Shown in pieces: positions 58,601 through 64,000 of a stretch of DNA of 64,000 nucleotides. The stretch covers positions 1 through 64,000 of the forward strand of contig NZ_JAEFCD010000029.1 of the NCBI RefSeq assembly GCF_016405965.1. The letters run 5' to 3'. Every line of letters begins with the position of its first letter. The stretch's first letter is position 1. Source of the stretch: Alteromonas sp. IB21 (GTDB lineage: Bacteria; Pseudomonadota; Gammaproteobacteria; Enterobacterales; Alteromonadaceae). Made by a program: the position numbers and the translations under genes. The notes beneath the pieces were generated by a model. The model saw only the letters and a program-made list of their open reading frames with translations, did not search any database and was not told where the DNA came from.

Positions 58601-59199
58601 GACCGAGATTCCTCGTCCATTGCCATTGCCAATGCTTCATATTCTGCTTTTTCTTTGGCTACGAGCTCATGAAGTTGATTGCTGGAATCCAAGTCAACAT
58701 TCGCTTGTTCTAAATCACTTTTTAACTTTGCAATTTCAGACTGTAACTGACGTAACTGTTCGCTGGGGTCTGCAGGTGGAATAAAGGGGCCAGGTTTAAA
58801 TTGAACCCCTGATTTTCCGAAAGACTGGTGAAACCATATGGCTAGTTTACGTGCAACCACTAAACCATTCATGGCTTCTTTGTGCTGAGTTCTGAATGTA
58901 TGGATTGCTTTATTACCTTCCATTCTAAGAGTATGGAATAACTCTCTGACTACCGGCTCTAGCTGTAACTCACGGTTAATTTTGTAGATCAGATCAGCCT
59001 GGGAAGTCTTATCGTCAAACTCAATTCCAACCAATGCTGCAATGTGCTGTGCCAGCGCTTCACCCAGTTGCCTAAGCTTCATTAATGTTGTGTTGGGATC
59101 GCTCGAGAAGGCTTTTTCAGCAGAGGAGGCAATTTCCACTAAAAGTGAATCATGCTCTTGTAGAAACCCAAAGTTACTTTGCTGGATAGAGGATGCCAT
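55678..59199 (-). CDS. hsdR: Type I restriction endonuclease subunit
   Basis: A 1173-aa motor-nuclease subunit. In order: a DUF4145-like N-terminal domain, a coiled coil (about 160-240), the nuclease site (ADYVLFYGLTPMAVVEAKKEN, with D...EAK), and a superfamily 2 helicase (MATGTGKTRT, IIDEAHRGY, TATPAK). EcoEI-type C-terminal helices follow. It translocates and cuts unmodified DNA. The frame opens at a GTG at 59220, but the ATG at 59199 has GGAG upstream. It is the first gene of the island operon, then comes the Fic gene. Confidence 0.95.
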   Translation of the reverse strand: MASSIQQSNFGFLQEHDSLLVEIASSAEKAFSSDPNTTLMKLRQLGEALAQHIAALVGIEFDDKTSQADLIYKINRELQLEPVVRELFHTLRMEGNKAIHTFRTQHKEAMNGLVVARKLAIWFHQSFGKSGVQFKPGPFIPPADPSEQLRQLQSEIAKLKSDLEQANVDLDSSNQLHELVAKEKAEYEALAMAMDEESRSLAKQASEHEDALQAQRKDYETKIKALQAQLAAADEKTQTAQRNQINKNTQAATQHIVLDEALTRILIDQQLLEAGWTADSEALTYKSGARPEKGSNIAIAEWPTEHNGEKGRADYVLFYGLTPMAVVEAKKENTNVAGKISQAERYSKGFSVSPPMLGAWELAGLTIAWPDEQESHYKIPFVYSCNGRPYVPQLAEQSGTWFRDVREPANTKRALPKFHTPEGLIDKLKRSKEEAEKKLKTEPFGYLKVRDYQQKAIIAVENTLAKEVRTALLAMATGTGKTRTIIGLMYRFLKAERFKRILFLVDRTALGQQAIDAFNEAPLEQNHTLSKIYNVAELGDMAAEAETRVQVATVQAMVKRIFMSDNPPPLDQFDCIIIDEAHRGYTLDQEMTEGEIATRGASQYLSSYRRVLDYFDAVKIGLTATPAKHTSEIFGKPVYTYSYREAVADDWLIDHEPPIRYETLLTQNGIKFAKGDEVSAINTQTGEVQSAELDDELNFEVEAFNRKVINENFNKVICQQLVQELDPFGDEKTLIFCATDLHADMVKRLLDEAFKDLYNGEYNQAAVVKITGQSDKVEQLIRQYKNERYPNIAITVDLLTTGIDVPKICNLVFMRRVKSRILYEQMIGRATRRCDDIGKTVFRIYDPVDIYAALADVNTMKPLVKDPKITLEQLVHEITNPEQLERALNAPGDAPEQSHADVVLSQLSQKVMRVMRKAGKKAESKPALKQKLDELQGLWGVEPKSLHKHLHELGPKQASAFITKHSGLINQLAEVNELLGSERQPIISEHHDEIRERTQSYGVHQKPEDYLDSFNQFIKEQLNQSAALAVVVNKPRDLTRDQLKEIKLLLDGAGYSEAKLQSAVRNQTNQDIAASIIGHIRRAAFGEPLLPFEQRVAQAMLRIYESHNWLPAQRKWLERLAKQLVHEVIIDREFVNSRFAEQGGAKQLDKVLGNQLDVVLDELGDAMWPPQSA

Positions 59200-60030
59200 G
59201 TTTAAGAAACTCCATTTCACCTTGACGCTGGTTCAATCAGAACTCAGTAGTACTTTTTTATTCTGTGTGTATTGCAAAGAAGAGACTACCACAAATACTT
59301 AATTTCACTATACTTTAGTAGTGAGTATAAAACCATAAAACTACAGAATCGGTGCGTTGAATTACTTTTTTTGAATCCTTGGTTTAACCACTTAAAAATA
59401 TATATGAATTCGTACGGTCGAAGCCATTTAATTAGAACGTTACGCACATCAACCGACTTTTTAAATATAATTATTAAACATGAATACAAGGAGAATCATC
59501 GCTTTTCTCTAAACAATTCATGCAATGATGGAGGGTAAATTACACGTGGGGCCTATGACCTCACACCCTCTTTTGTCTGCACTTCACTGGACATTCCGTT
59601 TCAACAAAATTCATCCGATGCCGCCGCCGGTCGTGCCGCCCGACCAACTGCGTTTAAAACGGTCGAGTCGCTACGCTCCGAAACTGAAGGGAATTTCGAC
59701 CGGCCTTCGGCTGATTGCATCATTTAAAACACAGTTGGTCTGCCGCTCGTTTCACTCCCTCCGAAGGCGGCCTGCAGACCTTTAGTCTGTCACTGGGGTG
59801 ACAATCTCTCTATCAGCGCTTGGGAGCGCTTCTCCTGCACAAAGGAATGTAGATCTCATCTAGAGCTCTAACTGTGCGACTAATGAACGTTGCATTTCAA
59901 AAAAAATTCATCATATTTTCAGTCAGTTAAAGGAAAACCAAGAAAAAATCACAATTTTAAGCTTATCAGCCAAAAAAACTAGCACATTAAGTGATGTACG
60001 CACTTTTTGTAAACTATCGAGGTTTTAATT
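59200..60030. other. 831-bp region with a GC-rich structured element
   Basis: AT-rich flanks around a GC-rich block at 59619-59802 that carries several inverted repeats. The plus-strand frame at 59525-59785 is a product of this block and is not called. No known RNA family is recognised. Confidence 0.5.
59642..59802. repeat. Nested inverted-repeat element
   Basis: Outer arms GACCAACTG (59642) and CAGTTGGTC (59732) enclose TTTAAA-rich inner arms. An inner pair CGGTCGA (59660) / TCGACCG (59696) follows. A second hairpin pairs GGTCTGC (59737) with GCAGACC (59774), and a third GTCAC / GTGAC lies at 59789-59802. Confidence 0.6.
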
Positions 60031-60756
60031 ATGCTAGAAGCGTTATTTCAACAGAAACCACTACCAAACGGGATAAACAAATCACTTCTTTTCCAAATCA
60101 GTGAAATTAACTCTTTAACCCGAGATGCATTGTGGCAATGCTTATCTATTGCGACATCTGACAAGTTAACTATGACGCTTTTCGTGTCCGGCTATTTGTT
60201 TGCGATTTCATTAATTGTTGCAGGGAAATCCTTTTTAAGGGCAGACCAGGCCCTCATAACCAGAGCACTCCGTTTTGTCTTTTCAGCACTATCGTTTACT
60301 ACACTTTTAGCTAGTGTTGGAATTGTCCTCTTGTTTAGTAAATATTTACTTTCAAGCTATATCAATACTGGTAAACCATGGAACATTTACAAAGAGTTTT
60401 GCATAGCAATACTGAATAACGCTTCGCTGGGGATGTTAATTGGTGCCTTTGTTATCTATTTCTGCATTAAGCGTTATATAGAACCTTGGTTCTCGTCTCT
60501 CATAGAAATTGTGTCTAAAACCGTAAACGAATATTACGATTTTCCAGATTTCGACAATGTTGTAAAACTTCTACCCAAGCGGCCTAAGAGTAAAAACTTT
60601 ATTGCAAGGGTACTGAAGTCAACAAAGGGTAAGTCACTGATTTGTGTGGGCCTATCATCTGCTGATAAACCTATTTTGATAGATTTTAAGGTTGCGACTC
60701 ATCCAAACCTCAAAACTGGATGCCTTTGTGGCGTCTCACTCGCACCAAAATATTAA
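60031..60756 (+). CDS. Membrane protein, possible truncated conjugation coupling protein
   Basis: A 241-aa protein with three or so transmembrane helices (about 50-68, 83-105, 128-148). It then has a short soluble stretch: FIARVLKSTKGKSLICVGLS and DKPILIDFKVATHPNLKTG. That stretch resembles the segment just before the Walker A motif of T4CP/TraD-like proteins, but the ATPase domain is missing. The frame ends 64 bases before the island edge. It may be a relic of a conjugation gene cut by the island recombination, or an unrelated membrane protein. Confidence 0.5.
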   Translation: MLEALFQQKPLPNGINKSLLFQISEINSLTRDALWQCLSIATSDKLTMTLFVSGYLFAISLIVAGKSFLRADQALITRALRFVFSALSFTTLLASVGIVLLFSKYLLSSYINTGKPWNIYKEFCIAILNNASLGMLIGAFVIYFCIKRYIEPWFSSLIEIVSKTVNEYYDFPDFDNVVKLLPKRPKSKNFIARVLKSTKGKSLICVGLSSADKPILIDFKVATHPNLKTGCLCGVSLAPKY

Positions 60757-60819
60757 AACGGTGCAAAATTGGGGTTTGGACATTTGAAAAATGGATTTTT
60801 GCAAGGATATCAGGAAGAT

Positions 60820-60845
60820 AGTTGGTCGGTGTGAGAGGATTTGAA
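60820..60845. repeat. Right attachment-site repeat of the genomic island
   Basis: Exact copy of the 26 bases at 45540-45565. Here the homology to tRNA-Pro continues beyond the repeat into the anticodon arm. Confidence 0.85.
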
Positions 60846-60898
60846 CCTCCGACCCCTGACACCCCATGACAGTGCCATAAATACACCTCCACACACCA
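60823..60898 (-). pseudogene. tRNA-Pro(GGG)-like remnant without a D arm
   Basis: On the minus strand, the last 53 bases match a tRNA-Pro with anticodon GGG: anticodon stem-loop CTGTCATGGGGTGTCAG, T arm and CCA end, as in E. coli proL. The 5' part is replaced. Still, a TGGTGTG at the correct distance can pair with the acceptor strand, giving a 76-base tRNA-like fold. No D stem can form, so I judge it non-functional. Confidence 0.65.
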
Positions 60899-60932
60899 AC
60901 ATTCATAAGCTTATTTCAATTTAGAGACCCAA

Positions 60933-60954
60933 AAAGTGACCCCGAAAGTGACCC
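60933..60954. repeat. Tandem AAAGTGACCC repeats, 12-bp period
   Basis: Two copies (60933-60942, 60945-60954) lie 57 bases from the tRNA remnant's outer end. They are in the place where integrase arm-type sites would lie. Function inferred. Confidence 0.4.
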
Positions 60955-61027
60955 AGATAAAGCAATAATTTTGGTCGAAATTAAATTTAATCAATCTCAC
61001 CAACCGCTTATTTATTGCACAGTAAAT

Positions 61028-61921
61028 TTAAAGCAGACTACTGTTCGTCTTAACGAAATCAATATTATCTGGCTGACTAAACCTTTTGCATTCGTCAATA
61101 ACAGCCACCACATCATTGAACCTAGCTTCAAGCCCGTTCAGCCTTTTCGACCACACTTCTAGTTGGGGGTATGTCAACAACTCAGGCTCGACGGGTTCTA
61201 GGTCTTTGAATAACATGGGCATCTCATCTACTAATTCTCTTTTGATTTTCGTGTAATCATTAACCGCTTTAACACCGGCTATGTAGCCCAGTGTTGTTGA
61301 AGTGGTAAGCCTATCTCTTTCCCTATCATCAAGCTTACGCCCGAGTCGAACCTCTTCCATCTCGATCTCGTATTCAGATGCTTTCTGAACATACACTATC
61401 TCTGATTGTCCAGTCATCGCCCTGCGCCTTAACTTAGTCAACTCAGATGCTTTTAGTACATGATTGTCTACGAAGTTCCTTATAGACGCATATGCCTCTA
61501 CCCCCCCATACTCCTTTTTCAGGTGGTGGAGCTTCTCTTCATACTCGGTAAGTTTACATATGTGGTCAGTAATCAGCTCACGAAACCTCAGTGTATTAAT
61601 GTCTCTTTTATAAGCTTTCTCATGCTCCTCGAATGAGTGGCCGAATATGTTCTTTCCACACACATGCCCGATATTGGTTTCAATAGGTAAGATTGAACCT
61701 TGTTTTCTCTTACACAAAACTAGGTAACCCTTGTTGTGTGGAGTTTTACAGGTTGAAAGACCACACCGACCTTTTTCCCCCATATCGTAGTTACTGATAA
61801 TGCGGGTAATCTCGACGTCCTCTGGATTTACTTCTTGTTCAAATCGTGGACGGTCATACATCTCCTGCCAACTTTTGAGCCTATCTCCAATTTGGGCACC
61901 ATCGTCAGATAGTATGTCCAT
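61028..61921 (-). CDS. Hypothetical protein with Cys-rich N-terminal region
   Basis: A 297-aa protein. Residues 55-95 carry cysteines (CGLSTCKTPHNKGYLVLCKR, then GHVCGKNIFGH), possibly zinc-binding. The rest is helical and charged. The ATG at 61921 is chosen because AGGAG lies 5 bases before it; a GTG two codons earlier is also open. It is the last gene in a minus-strand phage- or plasmid-like set that includes RNase HI. No family recognised. Confidence 0.65.
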   Translation of the reverse strand: MDILSDDGAQIGDRLKSWQEMYDRPRFEQEVNPEDVEITRIISNYDMGEKGRCGLSTCKTPHNKGYLVLCKRKQGSILPIETNIGHVCGKNIFGHSFEEHEKAYKRDINTLRFRELITDHICKLTEYEEKLHHLKKEYGGVEAYASIRNFVDNHVLKASELTKLRRRAMTGQSEIVYVQKASEYEIEMEEVRLGRKLDDRERDRLTTSTTLGYIAGVKAVNDYTKIKRELVDEMPMLFKDLEPVEPELLTYPQLEVWSKRLNGLEARFNDVVAVIDECKRFSQPDNIDFVKTNSSLL

Positions 61922-62050
61922 ATACACTCCTATATTGTTAAATGCTGACTCGCATTACCACAAGATATCAGAAACTTACACAACATTGCACGTGGCACAT
62001 ACAATCACCAGAAGTCCTTGATACACGAATCAGCATTTCATCCACACTCG

Positions 62051-62515
62051 TTAAGCAGCAGCTTCAGTCGCTAAGTTATCCGCAAGTTCATTGCCATAGA
62101 TACCGCTATGACCTCGAACCCACTTAACGACAACCGTAGGCTTCTCTTGCTTCAGCTTGTCGATACGTTGCCATAGGTCTTGATTGGCTACAGGCTTCTT
62201 ATTGGCATTCTTCCAGCCTTTCAGTTTCCACCCTTTGAGCCACTCGTTGTAGCCTCTAGCAATCATATCGTTGTCTGTGTGGATAATGTCTTCGGGCTCT
62301 GCCAGTTCGAGAGCCTTGATGACTGCCAGCATTTCACAGCGAACATTTGTGGTTGTCTCTCTGCCTGCTTCTGGCTCAACTCGTGCCTTGTAGGTTTCCA
62401 AGACCTCCTCTTGGTCATTCAACACGACAACGCCTAAGCCACCGTGTTTACATCCGTTCTGGTTGTTAGGCGCTGCACCATCAGTAAAGATAAGTCGTGG
62501 TGTTTGTTTACTCAT
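62051..62515 (-). CDS. rnhA: Ribonuclease HI
   Basis: A 154-aa RNase HI that cuts RNA in RNA:DNA hybrids. The catalytic residues are Asp12 (FTDGA), Glu61 (RCEMLAVIKAL), Asp81 (HTDND) and Asp146 (GNELADNLA), and the basic handle region (KLKGWKNANKKP) is present. It is an extra copy in a mobile segment, where it may serve primer removal in replication. It has GGAGG at a good distance upstream of the ATG. The symbol reflects family only. Confidence 0.92.
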   Translation of the reverse strand: MSKQTPRLIFTDGAAPNNQNGCKHGGLGVVVLNDQEEVLETYKARVEPEAGRETTTNVRCEMLAVIKALELAEPEDIIHTDNDMIARGYNEWLKGWKLKGWKNANKKPVANQDLWQRIDKLKQEKPTVVVKWVRGHSGIYGNELADNLATEAAA

Positions 62516-62531
62516 ATGTATATTCCTCCGA

Positions 62532-63290
62532 TTAATGGGTTAACTGTTTAGCTAGCGCTTGTTGAACCTTCGCTAGTTCTGCTTTGTAGTCTTCAAGACG
62601 TTTAAGGCCAACCTCTGCTGAACTAATTTGTCTATTCATTTCGAGCAAGTGCTTCTTAATCTCTCGCTTGAAGTAAGCTTGTGTCTCACTAACTTGCTGT
62701 TGTCGTTCAGACTCTTTCAGTCCATCCTTGCGATTTATCTCTGCAATCTGTTTGTCTCGCTCTCGTTCCATGCTTAAAGCGAAATCAGCTTTAGACTGGT
62801 TGCAGTGCTCAATGCTGTCGTTGTACTGAGTAGCGTTAGCTTTGTTGATTGAGTCGAGTAACTCAGCACGACGATTAATAAGCTGGTCTACAGTCAGTTC
62901 AGGCACAATGTGTTGAGGACGTTTAGCGTCTTCAGGGAACACTAAGCCACTCGTGATAGTGCTCCAGATGTCATCTAGTTTCTCTTGGCGCTGTTTCTCG
63001 TTCAGGAACACAAGAGTCCAGAAGTTAGCCTCAGCCATATCTTTGAAGTCAGCCTTAGCCGTGTTGAAGTTGTCTCGAAGTTGTTTCGCCTTGGCTTCAG
63101 CTTCTCGACGTTCAATAGCTTCTTGTGTGTATTTAATGCGGTAATCATCGAACTTAATGCGACCTTGTACTTCGCTGTTATACAAGTGACTCAGTAAGTC
63201 TTGGCAGATAGCCTCAGCAGCGTTAAGACGGTCTTGTTGTTCTTTCTGACGTTCTTGTAGTTCTCTAATGATGTCAGCTTGTTTGCTCAT
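62532..63290 (-). CDS. Coiled-coil hypothetical protein
   Basis: A 252-aa highly charged helical protein. Coiled coils are likely at about residues 5-35, 60-110 and 185-250. It starts with a strong AGGAGG ribosome-binding site. It lies between RNase HI and a partial gene on the same strand, with gaps of 16 and 4 bases, so all are co-transcribed. I do not recognise it. Confidence 0.65.
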   Translation of the reverse strand: MSKQADIIRELQERQKEQQDRLNAAEAICQDLLSHLYNSEVQGRIKFDDYRIKYTQEAIERREAEAKAKQLRDNFNTAKADFKDMAEANFWTLVFLNEKQRQEKLDDIWSTITSGLVFPEDAKRPQHIVPELTVDQLINRRAELLDSINKANATQYNDSIEHCNQSKADFALSMERERDKQIAEINRKDGLKESERQQQVSETQAYFKREIKKHLLEMNRQISSAEVGLKRLEDYKAELAKVQQALAKQLTH

Positions 63291-63294
63291 GGAT

Positions 63295-64000
63295 TTATCC
63301 TCCTAAGTATTTTCGTTCAAGGGATTTAATGGTTTTAATTCGGTTAAGTTGTTTGGCGTGAAAAGGGTTCTTCTCGTGCTTCTCTCTCATAACTCGCTTC
63401 TGGATGTTGGATAGGTTTAATTTGTATGTGTAATGCCTAGTCCAAAGGCCGAGGTTATTGATTGGCACATGCGATAACTCGAAGATTGGCTCAAGGATGT
63501 CTAGCATCTTCAAGGCTCTGTTAGCGTTCAGTCGATAACGCCTCTTTTTACCTGTCCTTGTGATGTGCTGAGGCATGTTAATCATCCTCACAAGGCTCTT
63601 ACGGCACACAAAGATTGCTAAGGTCTTCCTGTTAGGGAATAAGTCTTTCTTGAACCAAGCAGCGAGGTAGATACACAACCACTGTTTCATGGTCACATGC
63701 CTACCTACTGCTTCAACTGAAGCTTTGAGCAGATACAGCAACTGAGAGTGAACTGGTAAGTCACCGAGTCGTCTATACGGTGATAGTGCTTCAAACTTCT
63801 CAGCGTCATCTAACAAGCCACCAAAGGCTTTCTCGTAGTGCGTTAAGTCAGCCTCTGAGTACCACTGTTTACCACCTTGAAAAGCTTTAGTTAGCTCTTG
63901 GTTGTATGAAGCATAGCGCTTGCATAGTGCTGGTGGCTTAAACGTTGGATGACCGTTGTGCAGATTAGCTTCACGGTGTCGCTTACAGTGCTTACCATAC
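63295..64000 (-). CDS. Partial hypothetical phage- or plasmid-type protein
   Basis: The frame is open to the window edge: upstream of residue Leu-Leu-Asp-Asp (63816) it continues as YGKHCKRHREANLHNGHPTF and further residues, with no stop. So the 5' end lies beyond 64000. The first visible residues have Cys/His spacing (CKRHREAN, then HNGHP) that could bind zinc. The rest is basic and helical. It ends 4 bases before the next gene. No family recognised. Confidence 0.65.
   Translation of the reverse strand, partial: YGKHCKRHREANLHNGHPTFKPPALCKRYASYNQELTKAFQGGKQWYSEADLTHYEKAFGGLLDDAEKFEALSPYRRLGDLPVHSQLLYLLKASVEAVGRHVTMKQWLCIYLAAWFKKDLFPNRKTLAIFVCRKSLVRMINMPQHITRTGKKRRYRLNANRALKMLDILEPIFELSHVPINNLGLWTRHYTYKLNLSNIQKRVMREKHEKNPFHAKQLNRIKTIKSLERKYLGG

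Noticed and set aside
59642..59740. Integron attC site
   Set aside because: GACCAAC/GTTGGTC fails the RYYYAAC/GTTRRRY core rule and no integron integrase or cassette series is present.
59525..59785. 86-aa plus-strand frame before the island's last gene
   Set aside because: It is produced by the GC-rich inverted-repeat block, and its composition and lack of a ribosome-binding site argue against a protein.
60823..60898. Functional tRNA-Pro gene
   Set aside because: The D stem cannot form and the first base pair is a T-G mismatch-type pair, so it is listed as a remnant.

Overview
The window looks like the chromosome of a marine gammaproteobacterium of the Alteromonas type. This is inferred from a complete Entner-Doudoroff operon paired with a hexR-like regulator, from PEP-CTERM and secreted-nuclease genes, and from the overall protein flavour. 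No database was searched.

Layout. 0.1-8.6 kb is central sugar metabolism. zwf-pgl-edd-glk-eda form one tight minus-strand operon, with hexR divergent and pykA downstream. A 15-base HexR-type palindrome lies between zwf and hexR, and a one-mismatch copy lies in front of pykA. 8.7-19.6 kb holds an exported nucleosidase-like protein, a BON-domain protein, a membrane-anchored EEP-family protein, and a three-gene operon (GT2-like glycosyltransferase, YqcI/YcgG-type haem N-hydroxylase-like protein, DUF1989 protein). It also holds a hybrid sensor kinase and an orphan WYL regulator of the BrxR/CapW type. 19.7-24.4 kb holds a giant secreted double nuclease ending in a dockerin-like tail. Sixteen bases downstream of it lies a PEP-CTERM protein with a cohesin-like domain, which suggests a surface-tethered nuclease. 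24.7-38.5 kb is ordinary chromosome: M1 aminopeptidase, chemoreceptor, LysR, YqhD-like dehydrogenase, Old Yellow Enzyme, GGDEF-EAL protein, nitroreductase, catalase.

38.8-45.5 kb holds a response regulator with an HD-GYP domain and its coupled histidine kinase. A 2.1-kb insertion with hipBA and a tyrosine-recombinase tail follows. It sits between two diverged copies of the kinase 3' end plus the start of the next gene, an alpha/beta hydrolase.

45.54-60.82 kb is a genomic island of about 15.3 kb bounded by 26-base direct repeats that match the 3' end of a tRNA-Pro(GGG) gene. Its core is one minus-strand cluster: hsdR, Fic (with its own operator array), hsdM, hsdS, an ABC-type ATPase and two HNH proteins. 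hsdS, the ATPase and both HNH genes overlap end to start. The cluster reads as a type I restriction-modification locus fused to a Septu-like ATPase/HNH module. A pentapeptide/channel-like membrane protein lies at the left end of the island, and a possible truncated conjugation coupling protein lies at the right end.

60.9-64 kb starts a second mobile segment with phage- or plasmid-like minus-strand genes, including RNase HI. It runs off the window. Neither end of the island carries an intact tRNA-Pro, so the real tRNA probably lies to the right, outside this window.
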